Shown here one piece after another: positions 41,500 through 53,865 of a stretch of 64,000 bases of DNA; position 1 is the stretch's first letter, and the number at the start of each line of letters is the position of its first letter. The notes beneath the pieces are model-generated. The model was not told the DNA's origin, searched no databases, and saw only the letters and a program-made list of their open reading frames with translations. The position numbers and the translations under genes were made by a program. Source of the DNA: Mytilus trossulus (taxonomy: Eukaryota; Mollusca; Bivalvia; Mytilida; Mytilidae); the NCBI RefSeq assembly GCF_036588685.1, contig NC_086386.1:31735883-31799882 (forward strand). Direction: 5' to 3'.

Positions 41500-41655
41500 G
41501 TTTTGGTCCTGAATGCTCTTCAAACTTCGTACTATATTTGGCCTTTTTAACTTTTTTGGATTCGAGCGTCACTGATGAGTCTTTTGTAGACGAAACGCGC
41601 GTCTGGCATAAATACAAAATTTAAAGCTGTGTATCTATAATGAGTTTATCCATTA
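41500..41655 (-). repeat. Repeat family D, half copy
   Basis: It runs from TTTTGGTCCTGAATGCTCTT through the intact core GTAGACGAAACGCGCGTCTG to ATAATGAGTTTAT. The half that ends in ACTACTGGGCTTG in the full copy is absent. Confidence 0.8.
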
Positions 41656-41898
41656 TAAGTTGGGTTTTTTTACGTTCCAGAACACTTTCGCCCTGGTTTT
41701 TTTAAAGTATATCTGTTCCCATAAAGTTATCTTGTAACTGAGATGAAAGATGTTACATGCCTTGCTTATTCATATACCTGTTCAATTTAAATGTACATGT
41801 AACAAACATGTAATAACGAAACCAAATGCTACCAATGGGGCTGAATGCATTTAAATGGAAGGATTGTTCTAAGCCCTTCATATGACAACTTTGATAAA

Positions 41899-41983
41899 CA
41901 GATAAAGGCAGATGTGGGGTGAGTGCTAATGAGACAACTCTCCATCCAAACAACAGTTTAAAAAAAAAGGTAAACCATTAGGC
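41899..41983 (+). repeat. Repeat family A, head fragment
   Basis: It reads GATGTGGGGTGAGTGC, ATGAGACAACTCTCCATCC and GTAAACCATTA, then leaves the family consensus. Confidence 0.75.
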
Positions 41984-42035
41984 CAAGATGTATCATTGAA
42001 TGGTTTATGAACGTTTTATTATACTTTCGAAAGTA

Positions 42036-42065
42036 CCCCCCCCCCCCCCCCCCCCCCCACCCCCC
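42036..42065. repeat. Poly(C) run
   Basis: Twenty-three C residues are followed by A and six more C. The length is likely polymorphic and prone to assembly error. Confidence 0.9.
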
Positions 42066-42067
42066 TT

Positions 42068-43296
42068 TTTGGTGCTGAACAATCATGCTTGTAGTCATCT
42101 GTGTAGTGTTTGTCATTTGCATTTTTCTTTTTTGTTTGTATTGTCATTGGTATAGTCTGTCCTTGGGGTCTTCTTTTCTTTTCTTTTTATAAATAAAGCT
42201 ATGAGTAATTTATTATTGACTTTTGATATATATGATAGTCCCGAATTCGCATGTACAATCGGTTAGAGATTACAACTGATTGTATTAAACTGAATGCATG
42301 AAGAAATTTTAAAGTCACTGATGGAGAATGTAGGGACGAGGAATGCCTGTTCAAATTACATTTGAAGAAATTACATAACATATATCATTTCTGTATTCAA
42401 AATGACTTTTAACATGTAAAATCATTATATTAAATCATTCTTTTAATCCGTTTGCCCTTTTGTGGCATATATTATATACATGATGATATTGCACATTTTC
42501 TTTACATCTTATGATTTCATTTGCACCTGAATTACAATCATGAATAATTCCAAGCTAGTCTTTTGAAAAAAGTGAATAGAAGAAGATTTCTGCATTTAAT
42601 TAGTACCAATGGTATTCATCCGCCAAAAGTTCAATAGACAAGTGCGGAGAAAAATGTATACTGTAGTGAAAAGGTTTGTGGTTTTACACAATACATCGGA
42701 GAGATTTATTCTTTCCGTGGGTATCATAACTTTGTTCATTATAGATATGCAAATTTGATGGTTTTATCAAGAATTTTTTTGAATTAAAGTTGTTGAAGAC
42801 CCATTCATTAAAAAATGCACTTTTACTTGTGGTTTACAAAACAATTTAAGTATAAAAACACAAAAACAACAAGTATTGACCTTGAATTCATTGCATGCCG
42901 AAGGCTACCATTTTTTGTACTGTATATAACTTGCTGGTAATGTTTAAAATTTTAAAGACCATAATATAACAGAAAAAGGCTGTGTTTTCTGCTTTCTGTT
43001 AACGATGTAAACAACTTTTTTTCACAACCGTTAATAGTTGAGGCTGAAGGTAAACAAGTTAACAATGTATGCCGTTGAAAAACTAATTAAAAGTTGTTTT
43101 TGTTGGCTATATATGTACCAACATATGATACTACTTTTTTGTATTAGGAAGGTAAACTTGCTTGTTTGAAGAAGGAGTGTACATATATATATATATACAC
43201 ATATCAAATGTCAGACTGGCATGCACCTATATTAGAAGGACAACAATTAGTTGTCTGCCCTTCAACTGAATAGTCAGCTATAAGGTTAAATTTAAA
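42068..43296. other. AT-rich non-coding stretch
   Basis: Nothing recognised beyond a short TATATATATA tract near 43185. Confidence 0.4.
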
Positions 43297-43640
43297 AAAG
43301 AAGATGTGGTATGATTGACAATGAGACAACTGTCCACAAGAGACCAACATGACACAGACATTAACAACTGTAGATCACCGTACGCCCTTCAACAATGAGC
43401 AAAGCCGATACTACGTAGTCAGCTATCAAAGGCCCCGATAAGACAATGTAAAACAATTCAAAAGAGAAAACTGACGGCCTTATTTATATATAAAAATGAA
43501 CAAAAAACAAATATGTAACACATAAAACAAACGACAACCACTGAATTACAGGCTCCTGACTTGGAACAGACATATTATACTTAAATAATGTGACGGGGTT
43601 AAACATGTAAGCGGGGTCCCAAACATCCCCCTAACCTGGG
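43297..43640 (+). repeat. Interspersed repeat family B, long copy
   Basis: It runs GATGTGGTATGATTGACAAT, then CCTTCAACAATGAGCAAAGC, GGCCCCGATAAG, ACTGACGGCCTTATTTAT, ACAAATATGTAACACA, ACGACAACCACTG and GGGGTTAAACATGT. It supplies the uninterrupted version of the site that holds a hairpin insertion at 59530. Confidence 0.85.
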
Positions 43641-45317
43641 ACAGTGGTATAACAGTACAACACAAGAACGAACTATACAAATCAGTTGAAAAAGGCTTAA
43701 CTCATCAGATGGACAAAAATACAAATCGACGTGGCCGGGTACTTATACATCCCGACAACAAAAATACACTAGGAACAGATCTGAGAGTGCTTGCAGTTAT
43801 CTGACAGCTAGTATTACTATTAAAGCCTTTATAATGATAAAATAAATCTGATATATAATAACTATAACGAATGCAATAGTCCGAGAAAACAACAACATGA
43901 GGCTCTAAAGAGTCTGTGACGCTCATCTTGATCAATAAACTCATCAAAGATTAAATGTGCATATCCTCAACAATGAGCTCTCCTCAACATTGTGGTATAA
44001 AATATTATTCATGACTAAAATATCTTTGTTATTGTTCTTGTATTATTGATAATTTGTTTAAATGCTAATAGAACAATCTATAGATTTTGCCCAAAACAAA
44101 ATTGAATGAAATTATTTTAGAGGATTGACTCCATATATTTTTTTGATCTTGAATGGCAGCTTAGTTTTTCTTTTTGGAGTATAATTTTTTTCTAATATAA
44201 ACGATACTTTTATTCAAACGTTGGAAACCAAAAAAGAACCAAAAGTAAGATCAACTTCAGACTAAGAAGTAAGACATCGAAATTTCGTCTGACTTGTACA
44301 ATGTAATTGGTTTAACAGATAGGAGGCAAAAACAATACTTGGAAGTCGGGACTAGATTTTAGAAAAATATTTTAAACAAATTTTAACGTGCATGGTACAT
44401 TTTGAAAGTACATTTGTTCGAATGCAGTCAGTTTTGAAACTACATCAAATACCGAAGAGATCTATCAAAGTAACTGTTTTACTACTACTCAAGTAAATTT
44501 AAACTTTGACCAGTTATAAAAAAATCCCGATACTTTGATGATTCATGGCAATTATCCTCCCATTTCTTACATGATACTCAAATATAGATTTCACGGAGGT
44601 TTATTCTACTTACGATATTTTATAATAATACGTATGTTATTCGCCTACACAAGGGGTCTTAATATTAACTTTTAATTGTGATATACGAATCACATTAAAG
44701 ATTTTGTCATGAATGATTAAACGCATTAATGTACTATGAAATTAAATCAAAATGAGGCATGCACATACAATTTTCATTCGTTTTTACATTCTATATATGG
44801 CAATAGGCTATCTTGAAGAAATTTATTGATGTGTTTATTCGACCGACCCACCGAAAGACTGAATGAAACCCGAGACACTTCTATTTTGTAAAGTTTGAAA
44901 TATGGAAGCAGATTTTACTGTAACATATAAATAAATCTTTTAACATAATCATTACTAAAACTTATTCCCTTACTACTTTATTTTCAAGTCACAGTAAAGA
45001 TCGTAAATGATCATGAAATAATTTGTATTTGCAGCGTCAAGAAATGACTTTATCACTATGTAAATTACCGGTATTTTGTTTTCAAGACGACCAATGGAAT
45101 TCAAACTTGCACTCAACTTCTGAATTCTTTTGTAATTGGCCCATTCATGGAAAACAGTCTAAGTGAACTAACTCTTTCAATATATTATCTGACATCAGGA
45201 AGATCCAGAAAGGCATTTATATTTTGGTTAATAAGAAATACATGACTTGATCAGGCCATAGTTATTCTCGCTGATATTGCTGGTCATAGATGTTTATTAT
45301 GTCCAAACGACACCAGT
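43641..45317. other. AT-rich non-coding stretch
   Basis: No gene recognised. A short family D-like word (AATAAACTCATCAAAGAT) occurs at 43935-43952, at the end of a stretch continuous with family B. Confidence 0.4.
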
Positions 45318-45571
45318 ACTTGTGAGGGTCTGGATGGAGGGTTTGTTATTCTGTAAACCTTGAATTTTCACCCATTTTGTCCCTAATCTTCAAAAAAATA
45401 ACCCCTTTTTTCTCTAATCTTCAAAAAAATAACCCCTTTTTTTCTCTAATCTTCAAAAAATTAACCCCTTTTTTTCTCTAATCTTCAATTTTGTCGCCCG
45501 TTATTCTCTAATCTTCAATTTTTAATGGCATTAGTCTTTAATCATTTAACCCAATCCAAACCCTCACTTGT
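45318..45571. mobile_element. MITE with internal 31-bp minisatellite
   Basis: Inverted ends GAGGGTCTGGATGG and CCAATCCAAACCCTC bound a 242-bp element, with ACTTGT repeated at 45318-45323 and 45566-45571 as a possible six-base target duplication. The interior is largely a tandem repeat of CTCTAATCTTCAAAAAA plus AATAACCCCTTTTTT, about five to six units decaying toward the right end. Confidence 0.7.
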
Positions 45572-46810
45572 ACTTTCCCGATCCCCTCCAACTAATCTTA
45601 CTGGTGTGCATTTATTTGACCACTGTTTAATGGTATCTCTAACTTTATATGACCTTACTGCGTTATTCTTGTAATACATGTATGTTGAGATCCACCGTGA
45701 CATATCCACATATCCACATATTGACGCACCTGACTCTAGTCAGGGAACACGTCAGTGATTGTCATATGTCATATTTTAATGCATTTTTCATTATTTGAAG
45801 AATTTAGTGAATAGAAAGGTTTTATGGTTTCTGTTTAATTTATAGAATTTAAGTCCTGTACTTAAATTCAGTTATCACGGTGCGCTGTACTATTACATTG
45901 GTTGGTTATTAGTGAGTTTAAGAAAACTCAAATTTCATTGGTGGTTAGTGAACCATATAATTTGACGTCACGATCCTTTTTTAATTCGGGTCCAACAGGA
46001 GAGGCTGCTTTTAAAATAACTTGTTGTTATCAGAGGAAAATTTTATTCAAAATCCCTCCCTCGCAGGGTAGTTAAGGTCGTTTCAAGAAAATTTCCATTT
46101 TTATACACAAGAAAAATCATATTGAACTCAGAGTGAGTTTTCTCTGTCCAAAAGCCAAAATACACGTCATATGAGTAATCGGGGGGAAAAGGGTCTATTC
46201 TTATTTATATTACAAACTTTTATTTTTAGAAAAATATAAATACACTAGTGTCACGTGACTTCAAACTGAAAGTAAAGATACTTCCCAAAAAAGTCAAAAG
46301 TGCAGGTGCAAGATGAAATCGGATCGCCCTGATTTTGGGCTCATTGTAATCAGGATAACTTGTTTTACTGGAAAAGTGCTGCCACTTAATTTTCATTAGA
46401 GGTTTTGTAATTAAAAAACAATAAAACATGGAGAATTTAATCGATTTATTGATTTTTTTGGCACTTCGGGTTGTGAAATTTCTTTTACACGAATGCTATA
46501 TAACTAGTAGCAGCACTTTTCGAAAAGTTTGAAATGTGGCCTTTCTACCAATACCAGAATGAAGTGGGTTGGTATAGCTCTTGCACCTGCACTTTTCAAT
46601 TATTCTAACATGTAGTAGCATAATCGCCCTAAAATGCACGAAAAAAGCGTTTGAAAGACCCTCTAGTAGACGGATCGGCTGACGGAAAAACTACGTGTAT
46701 ATTTTGTTTTCACCGGCGTTTCATTTAATAATATGTTTGTGCGAAGTTTGAAACAACTATTCTCTTATTGCTATTTAAATTATTGAAGGCAAAAAAACAT
46801 AATTATTCAG
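45572..46810. other. Non-coding stretch with short inverted repeat
   Basis: AAAAGTGCAGGTGCAAGA at 46295-46312 recurs inverted at 46576-46593. No gene is recognised; the 67-codon minus frame at 46226-46429 covers one arm and has no motif. Confidence 0.4.
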
Positions 46811-47140
46811 GTCATTATTATACACCCCAAACGTGGGTTACATGCATGAAGTGTTGGCACGCAGCCTTCCCCCTTTTTTGTTCAAATGCGGAATCGCATC
46901 TCGGGTGCTTGTATAGTTCTTGCTCTACAAGTCAAAGTTCAATATATAAATTAATTTAATAGATAAGCCTACAATGTCATTATTATACACCCCATACGTG
47001 GGTTACATGCATGTAGTGTTGGGGCATGCAGCCTTCCCCCCTTTTTTTTGTTCAATTCCGGAATCGCATCTCGTGTGCTTGTATAGTTCTCGTTCTGCGA
47101 GTAAAAGTTCATTATATAAATTCTAATAGATTAGCCTACT
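46811..47140. repeat. Direct tandem duplication, 165-bp unit, two copies
   Basis: Both units begin GTCATTATTATACACCCCA and include CGTGGGTTACATGCATG, GGAATCGCATCTCG and GTGCTTGTATAGTTCT. Unit 2 starts at 46976. Small differences show that the duplication is not brand new. Confidence 0.85.
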
Positions 47141-49480
47141 AGGTATCTTCTTGTGTTTGTGTATTGTGAATCATTAACATTTTAAGCTTTAAAAAGCTGC
47201 ATTTATAAAGAAGTTGGGTGTGTCATTGGTAATGTTTAAATTATAAATATACTTAACTCCTACCTGCATCACATCAATAGATCGAGATTTTATTTGTTGA
47301 ATTTCTCCTGCTTATCAAGTGTGACTAGTATCAATTGTAAATCATGATTTGTCACTTAAATTCATTCTGGTGATCTTTTGCATCTATTTTCACCAGCTGC
47401 TATGCCAGTTTTTTTGTATGGCTTGCTTTTTTTTTTATTATGTCAGACTCCATAGTTATTTCCTGCGTCTTATTACACAGAATATTCCCTTCAACCAATC
47501 TGGAGCAGTATTTGACTTATTCGAATATCCTTACAGTTACTTGGTAAAATTATTCTGCCCTACTTTTACTGATTTTATTATGTTTGTAATTCAAAGGCAT
47601 ACATTTTAAAATTTGTACACCAGCATTAAGATGGAGGATATAATTCCTTTTTTCATAGAATGATTTGTTTCAGATTTAGGTACATGTACAGTGTACCTAT
47701 ATATATATAGCTATGATTCAAGCTGCAGCCTTGTAAATATATCATCTTAATTTCTCAACCTCAAAAGACATCAAAGAATATAATCATGAAGTTGGAAAAA
47801 GTGACCTATTTTTTACTGCCGCTCATTTCATATTAAATTCCTGCCTTCTGTGCAAAGTGTCCACCAATACAAATGGACAGCAAAGAAATAGTCATATGTG
47901 CTTATGTGACATTCAGCACAATCAATCAATTGTGTTTTCATTATTAAGTGCCATAATATTTTAATTCAGGTTCATCATGTTCATCTTAAAGATGTTAAAA
48001 TCAGAAAACTGATTTCCTATCACCTGCTGAGATGGGAGTCAACTGAAATGGTATTTCTTTTCTGTTCTAATAGAAGAAATTTTATGTACCAGAATATACA
48101 TCTAAATACAGAAATAACTAACTTAGTATAATTTATACATAACCACAATCCTGAAGTGTCAGATCAATCAGAATGAATCAATTTCCATGATATAGGGGAA
48201 AGGACAAAATAGTCAGACGGAAACTCATAAAATGATACAATGTATGTACGTGTTAACCATGTTAACGCTTATAGAACTACAATGTACTGCCTACCAAAAA
48301 TCATGGGTTAATCTTTACCTGACCCAATCACAAAAAATAACACAACTTAATTGTTAATCAAAACTTCATTGGCAATTATACCACATCATCTTTTTTTTTA
48401 ATCAAATTCTAGCTGTACTACATAATTACATGTATGATACATTCAAATTTAAAATATATAGAAAGTAATTTCTGTCTGTGTGTTGGGAATGCTGTCTCAT
48501 TGCCATACAAATGTACATGTGAAATGTTTTATGTATGCATATGGTAATATAATGCGGTACATGTATATCTAACATCTTTTGCTAATCTTGCTAGATACAT
48601 GTATAAGAATTTTTTATACTGTGGAAATATTCAATCACAAGTTTCCAAGTATACCATGTATACCAGTAGAAAATTAAATGCATATGAACATGTATGTAAA
48701 TGTACATATGTACAAAAGAGCAGCTACATGATAAATGCAAGCAAAGAAAAATATCCAACATTTTTTGGTTCAAACATTCTGTGGATGTTACATTTGTACA
48801 TAGGTCTTGCTCAGTATTGAAGGCCAACATCAATATGACCAACAACTGCAATCAAAACACTTTATAATACTTTTGAACATTTTGTAAACCTGTATAGTCT
48901 GTGTTATGAAATGAGATTGAAATATAAACCATGACAAAATATGATTTTCTTGTTCTCTGGTGGTTAATACATGTATATGAATAGTTGTTCTCTGATTGAG
49001 AGTTGTTTCATTGGCAATCATCTGTCGTGTATGTCGTATTCTTACTTTTATAATTACATGTACATGTAACTACATAGGCGGTGCATCAGTGAATTGCATG
49101 CTTACATTTGTACATGTACAATGTACATGATGTAATTTGTATATGTCTGAAATGTACATATGATACATTGTATCTGTAGGTTTTCTGGTAGGATTAATAT
49201 CTATATTGTATTACTTTTTACATCGGTTTCCTGTAATTGCCATAAAAATAACAAAACACTCATAGAAGTCTAATAAATGAATATTTCAAAATTCCCCTTT
49301 ACCATGTTTACAGTTCAACTGAATATCATGTCTATCTGTAGATCTCTCACTCGTCTTGGTTAGATATTGCAGATTTTTAAAAACATTTCATGAAAGAGAC
49401 ATAAAATTACATTTTCTGACATCCATGAAATACAATATTTGAACTGAAATCCTTTTTGAAACTCCTATTTTAAGAATATT
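47141..49480. other. Non-coding stretch rich in ACATGTA words
   Basis: No gene recognised. From about 47680 the sequence is unusually rich in TACATGTA and GTACATGT words, several forming perfect palindromes. Short family A/B-like words (CTGTCTCATTGCCATAC near 48492, GTTTCATTGGCAATCA near 49004) are present. Confidence 0.4.
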
Positions 49481-49828
49481 CACATATCTCCAAACTGCCT
49501 TTATTATGTATATTGGTATTCCTTTTAACTGAAGTAAAAACTCTTTAAGATGGTATCAACTTCAATAATGATGAAAAAGAAGTTAAATTGTCCAATAAAT
49601 AATATTCCTCTCTCTTTCAGCATCAATACACTAAATTCCAATTCATTTGGTTTTGAAACAGTCAATGCTTCTACTAAGTACGGTGCATTATGTAGAATTG
49701 CTATCATTTTTCTATTTTTCATGGACATATTTGGTGGCTTTCTAAACAAATTTTAATCAGATCTTCCATAATGGCCATGATGAGTTATAAGTAACTTTTA
49801 ACTGGTGTCTGACTGCAGGTCTTCATCC
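49481..49828 (-). other. Possible terminal exon, minus strand
   Basis: On the minus strand TTTTCATATTTCAG is followed by a sequence that reads DEDLQSDTS and TAA in one phase, and TTTATT near 49500 would be an AATAAA signal. This resembles a short last coding exon with a 3' UTR. No protein family is recognisable and the phase does not match the next upstream candidate at 50657-50718. Confidence 0.2.
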
Positions 49829-50469
49829 CTGAAATATGAAAATGCAAATATAATACAAGTACAATTTATATATCAAATGAAATTTTCAATATGAGAAAAG
49901 TAATCAAAAGTTAGTGCAAACATACTTCTTCAAAAAAGTACTGTTAAAATGCTAAAAAAATAATTCTCGTCCTTTTTTACCAGTAGTAATGTCTTTATTC
50001 AACATTTGAACAAAAAATAAATTTTCCAAACACATTTTAATAAGGCGCACTATGTAATAAATATTTAAATATTATGTTGAACTTCATTATTTTGTATCGT
50101 ATCTCCTTTTCCAAATGTGAACAATGACAGGAATACTTCAATATCAATATGATCAATATCAGTAATCCACAAGAAAATTTAGCTACATGGTCCTTGTTCA
50201 CAAATATAGTCCCTAGTGTTGACAGTGGGATTCTTGCCATTAATTTTTATACCCTTTCCAAATTTATTTCTCCATGTTTAATGCCTCAAATTGCAAGTCG
50301 GGGGATGAAATTACACTGTAAAAAAAAATTGGGTCCAGAATTTTAAAGGAAAGTAGTGATTTGGTCATTCACTTTTTTCTCACATAAATGAGGCCATCAG
50401 TTTTCTCCTTCAACAGGTTTATTAATATTATGATTTGGCGCCCTTTTAGAGAAGACAATGTGGCAGAAT

Positions 50470-50570
50470 GTGTTTTTCTCATTGTTGAAGGCCATAAGGC
50501 CTAAATGATGACATATAGTTTTTAATTTCTGTTTAACTTGGGACCCTTCAGGAGAGTCGTCCCATTGTAC
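50470..50570 (-). repeat. Decayed family B fragment
   Basis: CTCATTGTTGAAGGCC, GATGACATATAG and GAGTCGTCCCATTG follow the order of the inverse of family B (compare 63398-63522). Confidence 0.5.
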
Positions 50571-50610
50571 ATGTACAATAGTTAGATAATTGCAGGATAA
50601 AACAATTTAC

Positions 50611-50718
50611 CTGTCTATAATATATGTAATGCAGCTCTCCAAATTCAAACCATTACTTTATATTTCATCACAGCTTGAATGGCATACTGTAACCTCAATC
50701 TTGTTATTGTCAGGTGAC
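50611..50718 (-). other. Possible internal exon, minus strand
   Basis: A strong acceptor (long T tract then TAG) at 50719 and a CAG-GTAAAT donor at 50610 define 108 nt; an earlier donor GTAATG would make it 62 nt. All three frames are closed over the 108-nt form, so it would be UTR or noncoding RNA. The 62-nt form is open in one frame (HLTITRLRLQYAIQAVMKYK). Confidence 0.2.
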
Positions 50719-51048
50719 CTAAAAAAAAAAAGAGAATGTAATTATGTAATTATATACTTTTTTTTTTAAATAAAGGAGCATGGAAAATTGAAAACAACAC
50801 GTTCAATAATTTCATGCGTCCATAGCACTTTTCTGGCCGAGTCTGGATTTACCTTCATCAAGAACGCTCAAAGCCAAACATTTAAAATCCAAAGATGTAC
50901 AAGTAGTGAAAAAAATTACAGAGCTATATGTCATGTATGTCAAAAATAGTATGAACCTGTGTATACATTGTAACATGTATAATCATGATAATGAATCATA
51001 TATTTTTTAAAATAAAGAAATCACTTTTGCCATACAATAGAAATACAA

Positions 51049-51376
51049 TGTAGGAAGATGTGGTGTGAGTGCCAATGAGACAACTCTATATCATGTCCAT
51101 CCAAATAACAATTTATAAAAGTAAACCATTATACATGTAGGTCAATGTATGGCCTTCAACACGGAGCCTTGGCTCACATCAATAAACAAGCTATATAGGG
51201 CCTCAAAATTACAAGTGTAAAACCATTCAAACAGGAAAACAAACGGTATAATCTATATAAAAAACAAGAAACGAGAGACACTTATAAATTACATAAACAA
51301 ACGACAACTACTGTACATCAGATTCCTGACTTAGAACAGGTGCAAACATTTGCAGCGGGATTAAACATTTTAATGT
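51049..51376 (+). repeat. Interspersed repeat family A, near-complete copy
   Basis: It follows the same order as 14411-14725, with an 8-10 bp insertion (ATATCATG) early in the unit, and ends GCAGCGGGATTAAACATTTT. Confidence 0.85.
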
Positions 51377-52282
51377 TTATATTAATGCAAATTAAATGAA
51401 CCCAGGATATGCATGTTGCTAATTTTTGCTCGTCTTAACGTAATTTTTATGATTAACTAGAAGTGCTGAGAACACTGCTCACAATAGCCAGCCCCCTCCC
51501 CCACACAAATATAAAATAATATAAAGCAAACAAGTGAATCTGTAAGCTACTGATCACTTTTGATACCCCCATACACTTTAAGAATTTTAAGGTACACAGG
51601 AATTTGTTGAGTGGTGAATATAAAAAAGCATCACACGGTATTGCTGACTCATATAAACCCTCAAAACCAAATTTTAGAAGTCCTTGTTATTTTCCTGAGA
51701 AAGATGCGACGAAAAATATTCAATTCTGGAACAGACAGACAGACTGACTTTAATATACCGTCAAAATTGACCGTTTCTAAACAGGCTGTGGCCTTTTCCA
51801 TTCAATAAATGATATGATTTGCATCTGTTCATGCTTGTACACAATTGTCTGTTATAACAGAATACACAGCTTTATTACAAGTGTTTTTTTTCCTGCCTCT
51901 TGGGCATGAGGTCTCGCTATGAAAATTTTACAAATACCATTATGGCTCGATTCTGTTTACTGGGGATATATATAGCTGAACACTGAACAGGGACACAGTT
52001 CAGATATTATGTATCATTCATGTACTCTAATTTTAGAGGGAAAGTGAATGCAGTGACTATTCAATTTTAATACTAATAATTATTATTATATATATAAAAA
52101 AAATATGTCATGTACATGATGTATGTCAAAACCACGAGAAATTAAAGAGTATGACAGGAAACATGGAAAATAAATAAGGGGAAACATGAAGCACACATCA
52201 AGTCATCCTACTAAACACGAAACATAGAAAGATAAAACGTCTGAAAACGAAAACAAGTTCGTGACCTTCTGCTATTGTCTGT
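51377..52282. other. Non-coding stretch
   Basis: No gene. The segment 51465-51800, with CAGACAGACAGACTGAC, looks like a decayed dispersed repeat, but only one copy is present here so it is not defined. Confidence 0.35.
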
Positions 52283-52345
52283 TCTATAGTTGGGTTGCTG
52301 TCTCTTTAACACATTTCCCATTTCAATTCTCATCATTTTAATATG
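52283..52345 (-). repeat. Family C head fragment
   Basis: The minus strand reads GAGAATTGAAATGGGAAATG followed by AAAGAGACAGCAACCC, matching the head of family C at 60328 and 58655. Confidence 0.5.
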
Positions 52346-52947
52346 AAAGACACCGTAAATATGTTCTCATAGTTTATGACTTTATTCATTATAGGTTGAA
52401 AAATACAGGCAAAGTTTAGATGTTTATGAGGTGTCCTATATTATGACTTTAGTGGAACCTTAATCTGATCTCTTAGTGCACAAGCCATGCCCTCTGCATT
52501 TTAGTATAGAATAGAATATTTTTATTTCCCAAATTACAGGGCATATAATCAGATATATATCTCTAGATTGTAATACCTGAAAGCGATAGATTACACCTAA
52601 GTCATGTAAGTCGTGTTTTGTCCTGACATTGGATCATATTGAATAAATTTTCCATTTGTTCTCATCAGTTTCTTCAACCAGGTCGTTATAATCTCAACTG
52701 ACAAGTGCACGGCTACTTCAGTTATTTTCAATTAACCAACTTGCAAACTGCAAGCTTCGCAACTACATTGAATTTCCAAATAAGGAAAACAGGTGGGCGG
52801 AGCTTAAACTCCGCTTGATATTTTTTTTTTGATAAATACAGCTTTCACTCAAATTATATCCATTTCTTGATGTGAAAATACATTATAATATGAAAAAAGA
52901 CACCATATGACATATATTTCATCATTCATGCGATACGCGTACCTTAC

Positions 52948-53060
52948 CTATTGCTACATTTGTTACTGTGTCTGCAGCGTCAAAAGTCGCCCGCCATTAC
53001 ACATTCTGATCTAGATAGGGGAAATAACTCCTGCACTATTTTTTTATTCGGTTTTGCGGG
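52948..53060 (-). other. Possible first (non-coding) exon, minus strand
   Basis: The minus strand contains ATGGCGGGCGAC in a CpG-containing patch, closed after five codons, then a strong donor TAG-GTAAGGT at 52948-52947. This combination suggests a 5' UTR exon of a gene running toward 49 kb. No promoter element is definite. Confidence 0.25.
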
Positions 53061-53161
53061 AAAACCACCTTAATGTCGCTGCGCTCCTCCCAAAATGTAT
53101 ATTTATTGTAAATACAATGTATTAGAATAAGAAACTGCTGTGTTTTAATTTATAATTTCAG

Positions 53162-53331
53162 GTGATGTTTCAGTTGTCAATTGTTTGAACATCTATATGT
53201 ATTTGGCCATTGGACAGACAGGACCTGAGAAGAAGTCTATTGAAGTTATCAAACCTTTCAACAAAGACTTTGAATTTATTAGGCCTGTGATTTGCATAAT
53301 TCGCTGCATCAAAAAACATTTTTTTTTATGA
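53162..53331 (+). other. Exon-like open segment, unrecognised
   Basis: After the acceptor TATAATTTCAG the plus strand is open for 55 codons to TGA at 53329, with balanced composition: DVSVVNCLNIYMYLAIG, QTGPEKKSIEVIKPFNKDFE and FIRPVICII. It differs in character from the surrounding AT-rich frames. I do not recognise the family and cannot see a partner exon; it could be a decayed exon or element. Confidence 0.25.
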
Positions 53332-53456
53332 ATAGGATCATTTACTACAGATCTAGATGAACAATGTAAGGGTTTCGATCCATCACCTGTGTTCCCACGG
53401 TGATTTCCAAATTGTTTTAATCCTATCTTCAGTTACCATTATCTGTGGTAGTAATT

Positions 53457-53473
53457 TATATATATATATATAT
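53457..53473. repeat. TA microsatellite
   Basis: A short run of alternating T and A. Confidence 0.85.
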
Positions 53474-53865
53474 GACAGTACGGTTGCCATAATCAGCAAT
53501 ATGCGGGTAACCTCATTTTTCAGTTATATACAACATGTATAAATTATGAGAATAATAATATTAAAGGCTGTGGCCAAATACTGCCAATTTGTTGTTTGGT
53601 CTTACTTAGCATCTGGGATAATTCAAAAATTGTTTAAATGGTACACTTTACATATTGTAAAACAATGCATGTATAGTAAAAGACTACACGTTTTTTGGTT
53701 GTTTTGTGGTTTGTTTGCTGTTCTATTTTCCCATGCCTATTTGCATACAGCACAGTAATTCCTTTTTATTGTTTATTGATTGCAGATCTAGAAATTTATA
53801 TATTGTAACTGATAAGTTATAAATTTTGATCGAGGTTTTTCTATATTACTTGTATTTAGGAATCC

